A stretch of DNA of 64,000 nucleotides from Cercospora beticola (lineage: Eukaryota; Ascomycota; Dothideomycetes; Mycosphaerellales; Mycosphaerellaceae), in NCBI RefSeq assembly GCF_033473495.1, contig NC_088943.1, positions 186,001-250,000 of the forward strand, in the 5' to 3' direction. The notes beneath the pieces were generated by a model. It was not told where the DNA came from. It was given only the letters and a program-made list of their open reading frames with translations, and did not search any database. Shown in pieces: positions 1-10,687 of the stretch (within the stretch, counting starts at the first letter, position 1; each line of letters begins with the position of its first letter). The translations under genes and the position numbers were made by a program.

Positions 1-1238
1 TAGCCCTTATCGACCGAGTCGTCCGACAACGATTTCTCACCTTGATCACCGCTTGTGCTCGGGAGGAGAAGGCATTTGATACAATGAAGATTCTTTCCGC
101 GTTGGCATTGGATATGGTGCTTGGATACACATTTGGCGTAGGAAACGCCACAAACTTCTTGAACAACAGTACAGAGCACTCGAAATGCATTGAGAGGATC
201 CATACTGGCAGACCTTACCCAATGATGTTCTGGTTACACGAGTTTCCAAGGACAGTCGACTTCCTGGAACGAGTCGGTATTCTTTCCAAGGAGCGATACC
301 AGAGCCTGGAAGCCTTACATGTGTTTTGCATCCAGATGTGCCATCGTGCTGAAGCTGCGTTAGTCGACGCTCATGCAACGGCCACAGCAGAGGATGTCCC
401 AACAGTATATCAACAGTTCAAGAGATCCTTAGATAAGGAAGGCATAAGCACCCTGCCATCCCTGAGAGCATCTTCTAGGCTTCGCGATAGTGGAACAATC
501 TCGTGCTCACCGCAGCAACTGGAAATTGCGGCAGAAGTGGGCGATCAAATTCACGCCTCGGACGAGACTCTCTCCATCACATTGACCTATGCCATTTGGG
601 AACTGTCCCGAAACACGGGAACGCAAGACAGACTCCGGCATGAATGTCGACTACTAGGAAACAACGTGCATGTCAGCTCCGCGACTCCACTTCCAACAGC
701 CAACGAGATTGATCGGCTACCATTGCTGCATGCCATCATGATGGAAACAATGCGAGTCCAACCCATCGTAGCAGGTGGACAAGCCCGTGTGACACCGTTC
801 GGCAAGACGAGCACACTTGGGGAGTATGACAACATACCCGGAGGCTGCAGAGCGCAGTCATACGCTCGGTTTCTGCATCTCAATCACGAAGTCTTCCCTG
901 AGCCTTTGGCCTGGTATCCTGAGCGGTGGCTGGAAAAGCTCGACCCGAACGTTCCAGACCAAAAGATGAGATGGTTCTGGGCGTTCAGTTCAGGCGGGCG
1001 AATGTGTCTCGGAAGCCACTTTGCGCAGCTTGGTTAGTGTATTCTTTGTATCTTGGAGACTTCTATGCTAATAATTATCACAGTGATGAAGTATGTACTG
1101 TTGCTGATATACTCAAACTTCGAGACATTCGTGGTAGATGACAATGGAATTGAGCATATGGAGGGTTACGTGGGCGGCCCTAAGTCCGGCCGTCTTATGG
1201 TTGGTGTTCGTAGAGCGGCATGGCCATCCGAAGGATGA
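1..1238 (+). CDS. Cytochrome P450 monooxygenase, 3' part (5' end outside window)
   Basis: Haem-thiolate monooxygenase, normally ER-anchored and fed electrons by P450 reductase; substrate unknown. Exons <1..1032 and 1084..1238; the frame is already open at base 1, so the N-terminus and membrane anchor lie upstream. Seen in order: an I-helix region ending in TYAIWELSR, the K-helix ExxR as ETMR, the PERW motif, the haem loop FSSGGRMCLG with the thiolate Cys, and after the intron the usual fungal ending (YSNFET, then VVDDNGIEHMEGYVGGPKS). The 51-nt intron starts GTTAGT, contains a GCTAAT branch-like site and ends CACAG; splicing it restores the conserved C-terminus. The I-helix reads HASDET in place of canonical AGxDT, so the acid-alcohol pair may be altered. 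Converges on the oxidoreductase remnant at 1317. Family is certain, substrate class is not. Confidence 0.9.
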
Positions 1239-1316
1239 AGGACTTTGGCAAATGCTACTGTCAGCCCCATATATTCGATCACTTGTTTTGTATTTTGTGA
1301 ATTGCCCAAGTTTTCA

Positions 1317-2108
1317 TCAGCTCGGATGATCTCTTGCGGCAGCGCGAATGATCATCTGCCAAAGTTCGATGTCCTTTGCAGCATCTTCCGCAGATGTCTT
1401 AGGAGCCTTATCCTCCGTGACCATCATATACAGCTCATCGAGCTCGAGAATGAAGGGGTCCTCGAATGTCTTGCGGACATTTGTCTCTACTAAGCCGCCG
1501 TTGACATTTTCTTTTGTCGTGATAGTGACAGGAAGCCCACGAATGAATGGAGTGTCCCAACTCATCCGCACAAGCTTATCGGCTCCGCAAACTTCTATAT
1601 GTGCGTCAAAGATTGGGATGTTGTGAAACCCTGATTCGTAGGACGTTGTAAACCCATGGTAGCCAAAGAGTACATTCCAGAAGTCGTTTCCAAGCGCTAT
1701 TCCAGAGACACCAACTGGCTCACCCAAAATCTCTCGCATGGCGGAGAGATCGTGTGAGCCAAGACCCGCAAGGTTTTGGTATTGTGTGATCCGGTCTACG
1801 CTGGCATCGGCTCCGCACTCAACTCTCAGAGCCTGGTGCATGGCCTGCTTCATCATCAATGCTCGCTTCTCTGTTTCTTCTGGTGGATAGTCATGGAAGC
1901 GCTGAGGAAGAGTTGATGATTGTTCCACGAAGAGCTCATTGGGCCCAATGATATCTACAAGGGCAGCTGTCAGCCACTGTCAGACATAACTTTTGATGTA
2001 GAGCATACCTCGCACTCGTGCGTACTTGATCATGCCCAATTTCTTGATCTCTTCCTGAAATTCAGCAAAGCCTGCCGCATATGATTCATCTCCATCCGTT
2101 GACTATCT
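1317..2108 (-). pseudogene. 5'-truncated Gfo/Idh/MocA-type oxidoreductase
   Basis: C-terminal substrate domain of an NAD(P)-dependent Gfo/Idh/MocA dehydrogenase. Exons read 2009..about 2108 and 1317..1954, with a 54-nt intron (GTATGC...TTGTAG) that joins YARVR to DIIGPNE, a typical junction region in this family. The frame closes upstream at a stop near 2105. Only about 50 bp then separate it from the stop of the next gene at 2157, so the roughly 120-residue NAD-binding Rossmann half has no room. The C-terminus ends naturally. I infer a gene that lost its 5' half by deletion or rearrangement, with the BTB-like gene now abutting the break. A retained short product using a downstream start could be made but would lack the cofactor site. 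The family call rests on overall pattern, not on catalytic residues. Confidence 0.7.
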
Positions 2109-2156
2109 AGCCACTCACTCAAATACCGCCAGCTACCTCAATCCCTCGTCGCCATT

Positions 2157-4229
2157 CTACCAGATGCCTCCATTACCTCCATTGCCCCCGAGGCCCCAGT
2201 GATAAGACGCCTTCACGTCGACCTTCCTGCACTTATGTGCACCAACAGCCTCATCCGCAGCCTTCTTGGCTCCACAACATCGGTGATAATGTTGTGGTCC
2301 ATTGTTCCACCTCTCGTCGCTAGGCTCGTCGAACTCATCCAAGAGACTCTGCGGCAGGCGTCCTTCGTCCAAGTAGTCCGTGCGGTCTGAATCCTCCGCA
2401 AGGGCTACTTGTAGAGATCGCCACTTGACTTCGTCCTTTCGCTGATCGGAGTGGAGAGGTGGTGGCAAGTCGCTAGCTGCAGGGCTTATGTTTCTCGCCT
2501 GCTGACCTGGTAGGACGGGAGGCTGCGGTGGTGCTGTGGTCGGCTGCGAGGATGTGGTAGGGCCAGAAGTACCGCCAGCGGATGCCGTGGTGTCGCTTTG
2601 CTGATGGGCGTAGCTCGACGATGTAGCATCGGCGTTGTGATCCGGTGGCTGCTTCGCGATGGGCTTCGCAACAATTGAGGCGACGGAGGCCAGTGGCTGA
2701 GTTCGTAGAGGTGCTTTTGAAGATGCACCTCCAAGAGCAGGGAAATTGACCTCCGTCAACTCCGTTTTCGACGACGCAAAGGCTTGCTCGATCGCAGTGG
2801 CAGCCTCCTTGATGCATAGGTCGAGATAATGCTTGACGCCTTTCTCGACACGCTGATCATCACGAAGCCCCAGTTCACCAGCGAGCATCTTGTGTGCATT
2901 GCTCGTTACTCCGAAGATCTGGAAGGGCATTGCTGTGGCAGCGAACCGCAGGACTTGCCTCAGTGTGGCCTCGAAAGTGGGGGCACCCAGCGTTGTCTGG
3001 CCGCTGTGGTCGGCGGAGACATTGCTGGAGTGTTGGTCAAGGCTCTCTGCCAGCCATTCTGCAAAGTGTGTTCGAGCCATACACTCGAAACATGGGCCAG
3101 AGTACTGCCGCAGGTGTGGTTCGATGTGGTTCGACATGTGTTGCCGGCAGAGTTGTATATCCAGCAGAGACTCCAGCAACTTCTTCGCCGCAGCAGACTC
3201 TTTGCCAAATATACCAGTCAATGCAGTGTTCAGGTCTGCATTGTTGATATCGTAATATGTCGATTCATCGAACCAGTTCCTCGTCAGCTTCGCGTCAGGA
3301 GCAATATATCGCGTGGCGATGAAATAAAGCTTCTTCGATCGGACTTTCTGTGCCAGCTTGATGAACTTCACTGGCGTTTGGGCGACACACTGGCCAAGAA
3401 GAGGAGACTCGAGTAGCAGGCCAATCAGTACATCGGCGACCTTTTCTAAGCAGCCAAGAGCTTCAGCGCGCGCGCAGGTCTCCATAGCTGATGTGCTAAT
3501 AGAGTGTAGCCGAGCGACAGGAGTATCCCTCGAAGCATATGGCTCGAGGTCGTCGAGCGAGACCGGGATCTTGTACAGTATCTTCAGGATGGTAATATAC
3601 TGCCGCTTGGCGTACAAATTCTGATTGCGCGCGGTTTGACCCTTGAAAGTACTGTCGTCTCGAGCATCCGACCAGCCTTCTGGTGCGAGACTCGAGTCGT
3701 GAAAGCGGTGGCACATTGCGTCTGTGCTGAGTACGCTCCAGGTCGTCAGTGGCTCGAGTGTGCAAGTGCCGTATTTGAACGCTACGGCGAAGACTCGAAT
3801 GCCTTCGAAGCTTATTGGTGCGCCGAGGACATCGAAGTTTGGGCACTCAGCTGCGAGCAGGCTGCTGTGTACATGTGCGTGCTCTGTAGGTGCTTCGCCG
3901 AACTGTACGAGAACGTCCGCGTCCGTGAAGTGGAGGCCGTTGAGGAGAGCGTCGATTCGGTTGAAAGCAGCCATTTCGTCTGTGTTGTCGGCGTGGCTGG
4001 TTGATGAAGCAATGACTTGAGCGTATGTGAGCGGCGGCTTTGGTGGAAGCGGAGCTAATAGTCGTTGAGTCGGAAGTGCTGAAGTCGAAAGTGGTGGAGT
4101 CGCTGGTGGTGTGTACATGTTGAAGAAGGGCAGCCGCCGCTGGGCTTTAGATCTCGAAACGCTGTGACCAACAAGTGAACGAGACGTGCCGGCTACCGAC
4201 GATTCACTCGGTCCTGCTTCAATATCCAC
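2157..4229 (-). CDS. BTB/POZ-like domain protein, unknown function
   Basis: A single 690-codon exon. Residues about 1-80 are a Pro/Ser-rich leader. Residues about 90-185 resemble a divergent BTB/POZ fold: FTDADVLVQFG, then a His-containing segment HVHSSLLAAECPNF and a strand FAVAFKYGT, as in the dothideomycete BTB-like proteins that keep only the D-x-x-V and H-S-x-L-L landmarks. A mostly helical middle (about 210-500) follows, then a low-complexity S/T/P/Q stretch (about 520-610) and an acidic patch. The tail has a Cys/His cluster (HYHRCCGAKK...GAHKC) and ends in Gly-rich GGNGGNGG. No signal peptide or membrane segment is seen. BTB domains commonly mediate dimerisation or recruit ubiquitin ligases; a role here is not shown. 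The ATG at 4229 is the first in frame. Confidence 0.7.
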   Translation of the reverse strand: MDIEAGPSESSVAGTSRSLVGHSVSRSKAQRRLPFFNMYTPPATPPLSTSALPTQRLLAPLPPKPPLTYAQVIASSTSHADNTDEMAAFNRIDALLNGLHFTDADVLVQFGEAPTEHAHVHSSLLAAECPNFDVLGAPISFEGIRVFAVAFKYGTCTLEPLTTWSVLSTDAMCHRFHDSSLAPEGWSDARDDSTFKGQTARNQNLYAKRQYITILKILYKIPVSLDDLEPYASRDTPVARLHSISTSAMETCARAEALGCLEKVADVLIGLLLESPLLGQCVAQTPVKFIKLAQKVRSKKLYFIATRYIAPDAKLTRNWFDESTYYDINNADLNTALTGIFGKESAAAKKLLESLLDIQLCRQHMSNHIEPHLRQYSGPCFECMARTHFAEWLAESLDQHSSNVSADHSGQTTLGAPTFEATLRQVLRFAATAMPFQIFGVTSNAHKMLAGELGLRDDQRVEKGVKHYLDLCIKEAATAIEQAFASSKTELTEVNFPALGGASSKAPLRTQPLASVASIVAKPIAKQPPDHNADATSSSYAHQQSDTTASAGGTSGPTTSSQPTTAPPQPPVLPGQQARNISPAASDLPPPLHSDQRKDEVKWRSLQVALAEDSDRTDYLDEGRLPQSLLDEFDEPSDERWNNGPQHYHRCCGAKKAADEAVGAHKCRKVDVKASYHWGLGGNGGNGGIW

Positions 4230-4876
4230 GGCCCGTCCAGGAAGTCCTGAAGAAGAAATGAGTCTTGGTATCGTTATGCGAGTGGAAAAGACGATGATGT
4301 ATAAGTTCCCGAAGACCAGAAGTATAGATTGTTAGACCATGCATAGAACATCTGCAGGTAAGCGCGAAGGAGAAGTTTTCATAGGACATCTTGATTGCTG
4401 TGTCTCAGGCCCATCAAAGACAGCATAGTCTGATCGAGACATGCGTGATTCCACCGCGTATGATGTACAAAGACGACGCTTTATAGCATGCAGTGGTCAG
4501 ATGTTTGCACAATGCCAGACGATGCAAGTTTGCTGTCGACTGCTCATCCCACGAGTCAGTAAGGTTGTCTTGAACGTTCGAGAACAGACTTACTGAGCAC
4601 ACATTTTCACACTTCTGCTGTGATTTCGACTTCTGCTTTCTGTGAGCTGCTGTCCGCGGTCAATTTGTTCCTTGTATTAGTGTGATCGGGCTTAGATATC
4701 AGCTGGCAGTTAGTACAGTGTGTTGATCAACACAGGCATCGAAGACAATGAAGACAATGACTGGACCGGCTCTATGGCCGAGCTTTGCACAAGCGTTCCG
4801 TGTCATTTCGTAGTTGCGTATATGATCTGCGGAATCGAATACTCAAGTCCGAGCAGGAGGTCTTCCAACGGCGTCC
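4230..4876. other. Intergenic, no gene seen
   Basis: Between the divergent 5' end of the BTB-like gene and the 3' end of the xylanase gene. Only short frames without splice or domain support are present; it probably holds the BTB-like gene promoter and the xylanase terminator. Confidence 0.5.
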
Positions 4877-6116
4877 CTACTTCTTCCCACCAGTCTGAAT
4901 ACCCTTCAAGAACCCATCATAAGCCGGCTTCTTCTGGAAGTTCTCATCCCAAAGATTAGCTTCTCCCTCGCCAGGGAAGACGCCAGGAATCCAAGAGTAC
5001 TTGTCGCTGACACCCTATAGCACAACAAAGTCAGCACAATCAATTTCTCAAAGACAGAAATGTTGCAGGGAAGTACTCACCCAGACAGTCATCCCCGCAC
5101 ACCTCTTCACAGCCAAACAGCTCGCGGCAATCCTTTCATAAGCCTTCTTCTGATTTGCCACACTAGTAGCGTTTCCAGGAGTAGAATATCGCACATCGAT
5201 CTCAGTGTAAGCGACATCAACGCCCAATTTGGTGTAACCTCTCAGAACAGTCTCCAGAACATCTTGGCTAGGTGTAGTTCCGGTAGGAGCAGAAGGAGTA
5301 GGTTCGGCAGTCAAGTGGGCTTGCAGTCCGACACCATCGATCTTGACGCCGTAAGATTGGATGAGCTTGACGATACGTTGAGCACCGAGGGTTTTAGCAT
5401 TGTTGTATTCGAGGTTGTAGTCGTTGTAATAGAGTTCGGCGTGAGGGTCGGCTTTGCGGGCCATGCGGAAGGCCATGGGGAGGTAGGCTTCGCCGATGGT
5501 GTTGTAGAAAACGGATTCGCGGTAGGTGCCGTCTTCGTTGAGGGCTGGTCACCAAAAGCCGTCAGCTATCAGCTCGATATTAGCAAGGTTTGGAACTTGC
5601 TTACCTTCATTGACGACATCCCACTGCGCACACTTCCCTCGGTATCTGCCAGCCAGCTTGTTGATGTGGTTCTCCATGATGGAGATCAAAGTAGCGTTGT
5701 CAAAGCCACCCTCGGAGACCCAGGCGGGCAATTGGCTGTGCCAGACGAGATTGTGGCAGTGGACCTTGTACCCTCTCGACATTGCCCACTCAACATGGCG
5801 ATCTGCGTCCGCAAAAGTGAAGTTGTTGCGGGAAGGCTCGATCGATTCCCACTTCTGAGCATTTTCGGGTGTGATGCTGTTGAAGTCGGCAGGGTTGCCA
5901 ACGACTGCTTCTTCAGCGGCATCGCCACGGAGGGTCAGAGCTGTGCCGATCCATTCTCGGCCACGGCTTCGCATAGCAGTCCATAGTCCTTTCTTGCTTC
6001 TGAGGCAGTGTTAGCAGTGAGTAGTACAATAGAACTAGTCATACGTACGGCTTGGGCGCCGCCGAAGCTGTTCCTGCCAAGGTCAGAGCGGCCACGAAAG
6101 ATTCTTGAATATGCAT
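4877..6116 (-). CDS. Secreted GH10 endo-1,4-beta-xylanase
   Basis: Cleaves internal beta-1,4 bonds of xylan outside the cell. Exons 6049..6116, 5605..5999, 5081..5544 and 4877..5014, introns of 49, 60 and 66 nt, give 354 aa. Residues 1-20 are a signal peptide ([20 protein letters not shown]). The GH10 barrel follows: TPENAQKWE, the subsite residues [12 protein letters not shown], the acid/base Glu in WDVVNE, and the nucleophile Glu in YTEIDVR. An aromatic strand ([11 protein letters not shown]) and the C-terminal [10 protein letters not shown] complete the fold. Length matches single-domain fungal GH10 enzymes; no carbohydrate-binding module is present. All junctions preserve phase and restore family sequence. 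A GGCTAAA site and TATA-like box lie upstream, consistent with xylan induction. All key residues are intact, so an active enzyme is expected. Confidence 0.95.
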
Positions 6117-6184
6117 TGCGTGGAAGAAGTCTGAACACTGGTTGGGCTGTAGCTGAGATCCATCTCGGAGAGCAGTCGAGGTCA

Positions 6185-6191
6185 ATATAAA
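6185..6191 (-). promoter_or_regulatory. TATA-like box of xylanase gene
   Basis: Reads TTTATATT on the minus strand about 70 bp upstream of the xylanase start, between the GGCTAAA site and the ATG. Spacing is reasonable for a core promoter; assignment is by sequence only. Confidence 0.4.
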
Positions 6192-6248
6192 CTCTCCGCC
6201 CAGTATACATCATGGTAGATGTGTCCTCCATTCGCTTGCGCCCCCAAC

Positions 6249-6255
6249 TTTAGCC
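6249..6255 (-). promoter_or_regulatory. XlnR/Xyr1-type site upstream of xylanase gene
   Basis: GGCTAAA on the minus strand, about 135 bp upstream of the xylanase ATG. It matches the known GGCTAAA consensus of the fungal xylanolytic activator. Function is inferred from position and match; a 7-mer can occur by chance. Confidence 0.5.
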
Positions 6256-8258
6256 GCGGTCGATCCACACGTGGTGTGGTCGAAGGCCAAGTGCGATTCT
6301 GTGAGGAGAAGCCAAAATGCCCTCCCAAACGGGAAGGTCGCAGGTCCAATCGGGTACCTGCTGTAGCGGCTGTCATGTGTTGTGTCCCGGATAAAATGCG
6401 CATGATCGGCGCTACAGCTGCACCGTTGCTGCATTCATCCGGCTTGGAGAGCATCAGTCTGGATTTGTCTGGGGAACTCGTCTATTCGGTAAAGTGTCGC
6501 AATGCGCTTGCATAGGCTGAAATGCGGAGACCCTTCGGCAGGACGAATGGACAATGTCGAACTTGCGCATACACGGGTTGGGAGCAGGAATGGAACGCTG
6601 AGCTTCTCTTTGCCGAATGGCTTCATCTCCATTCTGCACTCATTAGCCTGCTGCGGGTCATTGAGCTCGCCCTCGTTAAATTGAAAGCACCATTAAGGTG
6701 ACCAATGGACGCATTAGTGTCGTCGTTGTCGTCGGTTCAGTGCAATAAGGCACTCCAGGTCATCGGAGAAGCGCTAGACGATCCAGAATGTACGGGTTTG
6801 TGCATATTGTTGCATCCAGCTCTGATCAAGAACTGCCGAGCAATATTGACTATTGTGTCTCGGACCTGCGCAATTGCCACAGCTGCCACCTGCCGGCTTC
6901 CACGAAGAGTGATGCTGTCAAGATTGCCACGAGCCCGGGGCCACAGGATAACCGAATGTACGGCATGGCAGTGGCAACGTACATCGAAGCGAACCAGCCT
7001 GCTCGTCGGAGCTCCCACTGTTCGTCCGATGCCGTAAGAAGCGGTCTCATGAATGGAGTTCAGCGCCGACGGAACGTATGAAGAAAGGTATGCGGCTAAT
7101 TGTTGGATCTTGCTCGCTCTGTGGACATAGACACAACAAAGTACACTTTGCCACAAACATATCGCTGTCTGATGCTCAACAAGAGGTGTTCATTTTCCGA
7201 TATTGGCACCAGTCCTTGTCCCGCGGCCGGACTCACCGTTCATGATGCTTCTACTCATGATGGCGTGGAGCGTGCTGTCCTGGCAGCACTAGTGCACTTC
7301 TTGCTTTGGCTTCATGCTGGAACCAACAGAGCCTGTAGTAAGCATCTGCATGAATAATGTGCGAGATCTGATTCATGGTATCCCATCATTCACGTTGAGA
7401 TTGTGTTGAACATTGGGGCATTCCATCTGCAAGTCTTTCAAACCAGTCCAGATCGTCGCCGGGTCATCGTTCCAGTGAAGAGATTGCAGGTTCCGGCACA
7501 CTATGAGCGAAATGAGAGCTGTTGATTCGAGGTATCATTGTTCCACAGCATTGAAAGAGAAGTGATGTTGGAGTTGGAAAGCCAGACAAAAAACTTGGAG
7601 GAGATTGCGCCCGGCGGCAGTCCGAATTAGGGAAGCCGGTCTGCTGTGACACATCCATGCTCTTTCTTCCACTTCACCTTTCACCTTCCACTCCTTTCTC
7701 CTTGACAAGCTACCATCACAGCCTCCTTGCTATGCTGTTAGACGCATCCCACGCCTTTGATGCTGGGCCGTAAAAGCGACCCACCATCCGGAAAAGCAGT
7801 ACGGCGTACTCCTTTCCTGCTGCTGTCGTACTTGGAATTCCTCCCATGCTGGCCGCAATGGCCATTCGGTCCAAAGCACTTATCAGCGGAACAAATGCCT
7901 CTCGCATGGAAAAGCTGTGATGAATCGGTGGCTATATCTCCTGGCATGGAGATTATCCAGCGCTTTCCAGCTTGCGTTAAGCGTACGCAGCTTCCAGGCA
8001 GTGAAGCATGCTGTATCGTGTAACATCAGCAACATTTGGTGTCTGAGGGCTTCAAACTTCTGATCACGCCTTTCGGTCCAGCTTCGATGAAGCGCCGCTT
8101 AGTGCTAGACCGTTCGGTAAGTATTGAAACCATCTCTGCGGCTGAGAGATCCTGCAGGATTCACAATTTATATCTTACAAATCCAGCATCAAAAGGTCAA
8201 GCCTGCCCACTGCTGGTTTCTGTCTCATTGATACTACAGATCCTTCGATTATCGAGAC
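6256..8258. other. Intergenic, no confident gene
   Basis: About 2 kb of normal-composition DNA. Several 60-140-codon frames occur on both strands, but none shows a signal peptide, known motif, splice-consistent extension or coding-like composition. It should hold the rest of the xylanase promoter and the hydrolase promoter. Confidence 0.5.
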
Positions 8259-9130
8259 ATGTCGAAGCCTACCATCGTCGTTGTACCAGGTGCCTGGGTA
8301 AGCTCATCAGTATCAAGAGAGAAGGATGGCAGAATGGGAGCTGACAGAGTTAGCATGTACCCGAGCATTTCAATAAAGTCCGCGTTGAGCTGGAGACTGC
8401 AGGGTATCGCTGTGTAGGCGTGGAACTGCCAGCCAATACTCTCAATCCAGTTATCGATGGCCGCCTTCTTGATATCTCCGATGACCTACAAGCCGTCCGC
8501 AAAGCTGTCCTCGCCGAACTGGATACTCACAGTACGACCGACGTACTTATCGTCACTCACTCTTATGGCTCAATCCCCGGGACCGCAGCTCTTTCCGAAC
8601 TCAGCGTGCCAGCGCGCAAAGCTTCAGGCCAGAGCAACGGCGTTGCAGGCGTTGTAATCATTTCTGGCTTTCTGCTCTCACCTGGACTCACAATGCTCGA
8701 TGCCATGGCTGGCAAGCTTCCGCCGCAATATCATGTCGAGAACGATACAACTCTTCCTTTTGCCGGGCCTGGTGCTATCCATATCTTGTACAATGATCTC
8801 GAGATCAATGAAGCACTCAAGGCTGTCTGGCGTCTCAAGCCGCAGTCGTATGGCGTGCTGACGAGCAAGATGCCTGATCAGGTGGCTGGGCTGAAGGGTG
8901 TACCTGTGAGTTATTTGATGTGCAGCAAGGATAATGCTGTTCCCTGGGCGGCGCAAGAGGGTACGGTGAAGGGTTTAAAGGCTGCGGGCTGCCAGATTGG
9001 CTCTGTTGAAGTGGCGGAGGCTGGCCATTCCCCTTTTCTAAGTCTGCCGGCAGAGACTGCGAGATTTATACGGAGGGCAGCTGGCGAAGAGGACATCAAG
9101 AGTGGTTTCGAAGCGTTCGAAGCGGCATGA
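8259..9130 (+). CDS. Alpha/beta hydrolase
   Basis: Probable serine esterase or related cytosolic hydrolase; substrate unknown. Exons 8259..8297 and 8354..9130 give 271 aa. The start is supported because MSKPTIVVVPGAW forms the first beta strand and the oxyanion-loop motif V-P-G-A-W; after the 56-nt intron (GTAAGC...TTAG) it continues HVPEHFNKVR. Nucleophile elbow: VTHSYGS (Ser near residue 96). The acid is likely the Asp in CSKDNAVPW, and the catalytic His sits in EAGHSPFLS near the C-terminus, which is the correct order for the fold. No signal peptide or lid insertion is obvious. It resembles the short alpha/beta hydrolases found in both fungi and bacteria, whose natural substrates are mostly unassigned. 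Confidence 0.88.
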
Positions 9131-9220
9131 CTGGCCAGTTGGGTCGATATGTAAGCCCTGCAATGGTTGTTTCGTTCAGAAGAAGAATTAACAGAAACGG
9201 CAGCCCAGGAAAAAAAGTGG

Positions 9221-9961
9221 TCAATGCTCCGAATACTCCCAAAACTCCTCCTGGTGCTGTCCGAGCCCAAGATTTCTCTTCTCCGACAAAAGCGACATTT
9301 TCAACGCCCAATCGTCCGCAATCCGGTTGCCTTCGGCTTCGCTATCATCTTCGACTGTGTGGCCCGGGATCCACGTCATTCGCACAGATTTTCCCATCTT
9401 TCGCAGTGTTCTCGCCTTCCACACGATTGCTTCCAATAGGTCGTCGCCGCAGCGAACCAGGTCTTCCCCCTCCCTGTCGGCTCGGAGTTGTTCGCCAATG
9501 ACATCGATGGCTTTCTTGCAGTCGGTGCGGATCATCCACTCGTCGCAAGGGAGGTCTTTGTTCGCGATTGCCCAGCTCAGGGCGAAGGAGATGCCGGCGA
9601 TTTCTGCGGTCAGGCTATCTGGTATTCTGCCCTTTTATGGAGCGTCAGTGGCTTTGATTTATGTTTGAAGAATGGAGACATTGAGAGGTTAGTCAGTGAG
9701 CAACGGAAATGGACTTACGAGGGTGAACGCCATCCCTTGCCATCGGTTGCTTTGCCGCACAAAGGCGACGAAAGCGCAGCCGCCGAACGTGCTCTGCTTT
9801 CCCCACGAGCCGTCTGTGAAGATTTGTTGCCTCCGAGGAGGCGGCGGCAGCAGAGATGTCGGTGGTGGTGGTGGTGGTGGTGTGGGAGCCGGCCAACCTG
9901 CTGCTGCGTGCGCGGCGAGGATCTCGGTCACGAGTTCTTCTGTCGTCTTTGCCGCTGCCAT
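9221..9961 (-). CDS. RNase H-fold protein (stand-alone RNase HI-like domain)
   Basis: Exons 9719..9961 and 9221..9631, with an 87-nt intron (GTAAGT...AAAAG), give 217 aa from the Met of MAAAKTTEELV. An upstream in-frame Met at 10222 would add 87 residues of poor complexity, so the start is uncertain. After a poly-Pro linker the four RNase HI acidic positions appear in order: D in FTDGSW, E in LTAEIAG, D in IRTDCKKA, D in RIADDWA, with WIPGH before the last. RNase HI cleaves RNA in RNA-DNA hybrids. Here no reverse transcriptase or integrase is adjacent, so this is either a domesticated non-LTR/retroelement domain or a host gene of the RNase H-like family common in these fungi. Composition is like its neighbours, with no RIP. 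Catalytic residues look intact. Confidence 0.75.
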
Positions 9962-10282
9962 CTCTGCGGATTCGTGTCGTCTGGTTTCGTTCGCGTCGGT
10001 AGGTGCGAGGGCAGGGGCAGGGCAAAGGGTGGACGAGCAGAGAACTGGCGAGCGAGGCAGAGCTGTCAACACAAAAGTGAAGCCAGAACTATCCCTGTCC
10101 GGCAGACGATATGGCTTGGCGCTGGCATTTGCAGACTCGCACTTCAGATCCTCCACTTGTCTCTGAAAATCGATGCGATCGAATGCATGCTGATCGCCAG
10201 ATCTGGGGCCCCCGACGCGCATCGATGAGCAGAGACGCACGCTCGTCCTACGCAGTGCGCAGATAGGAGCGCGCTCCCCTCA

Positions 10283-10687
10283 ATGGTCGCTTACTTCACA
10301 TTCAGCATCGCGACGGTCGTTGCAATGGCCGGATCTCAGCGCACAATGATGCTTCCGAACTCATGGCCGTCAACATCAGCAATAAAACGAATGGTAAGCT
10401 GCTATGGAAGAAAGTCGCCAGGCTTCATTGCTTTCAACGATGGAAAGACCTTAGCGGCAACGAATGTCCCCCTGACCATGAAATTCTGTCGTGGACGCCG
10501 GGAGTCAAACTGGAATCGCATTCGCCTCTCCGCCAAATTCAACGATTCCAAGGCCACGAAGCTCCAGACAGGTAATTTTCGCACAAGAGAAGGATTTTGG
10601 GGACAGGAGAAACCAGCCACATCGTTCCGCGAGCTCAGCATGCTGGACGCTCTTGGGCATCGGTATGCTGTGATTTCGCATCATTGA
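10283..10687 (+). CDS. Possible small hypothetical protein
   Basis: An uninterrupted 134-codon frame starting MVAYFTFSIATVVAMAG, a weakly signal-like hydrophobic start, followed by a basic region with KFCRGRRESNWNR and two Cys overall. It lies within about 560 bp of the upstream boundary of the RNase H-like gene and might instead overlap its promoter. No known motif is visible, and codon pattern alone does not separate it from chance. Listed so the region is not blank. Confidence 0.2.
   Translation: MVAYFTFSIATVVAMAGSQRTMMLPNSWPSTSAIKRMVSCYGRKSPGFIAFNDGKTLAATNVPLTMKFCRGRRESNWNRIRLSAKFNDSKATKLQTGNFRTREGFWGQEKPATSFRELSMLDALGHRYAVISHH

Noticed and set aside
1..9130. Secondary-metabolite gene cluster (P450, oxidoreductase, hydrolase together)
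   Set aside because: No polyketide synthase, NRPS, terpene synthase, transporter or regulator in the window; the oxidoreductase is broken and a xylanase and BTB-like gene lie between.
9488..10228. 246-codon plus-strand frame
   Set aside because: Lies opposite the RNase H-like gene, whose motifs and intron are clear; the Trp/Gly-rich run is the reverse of its poly-Pro linker.
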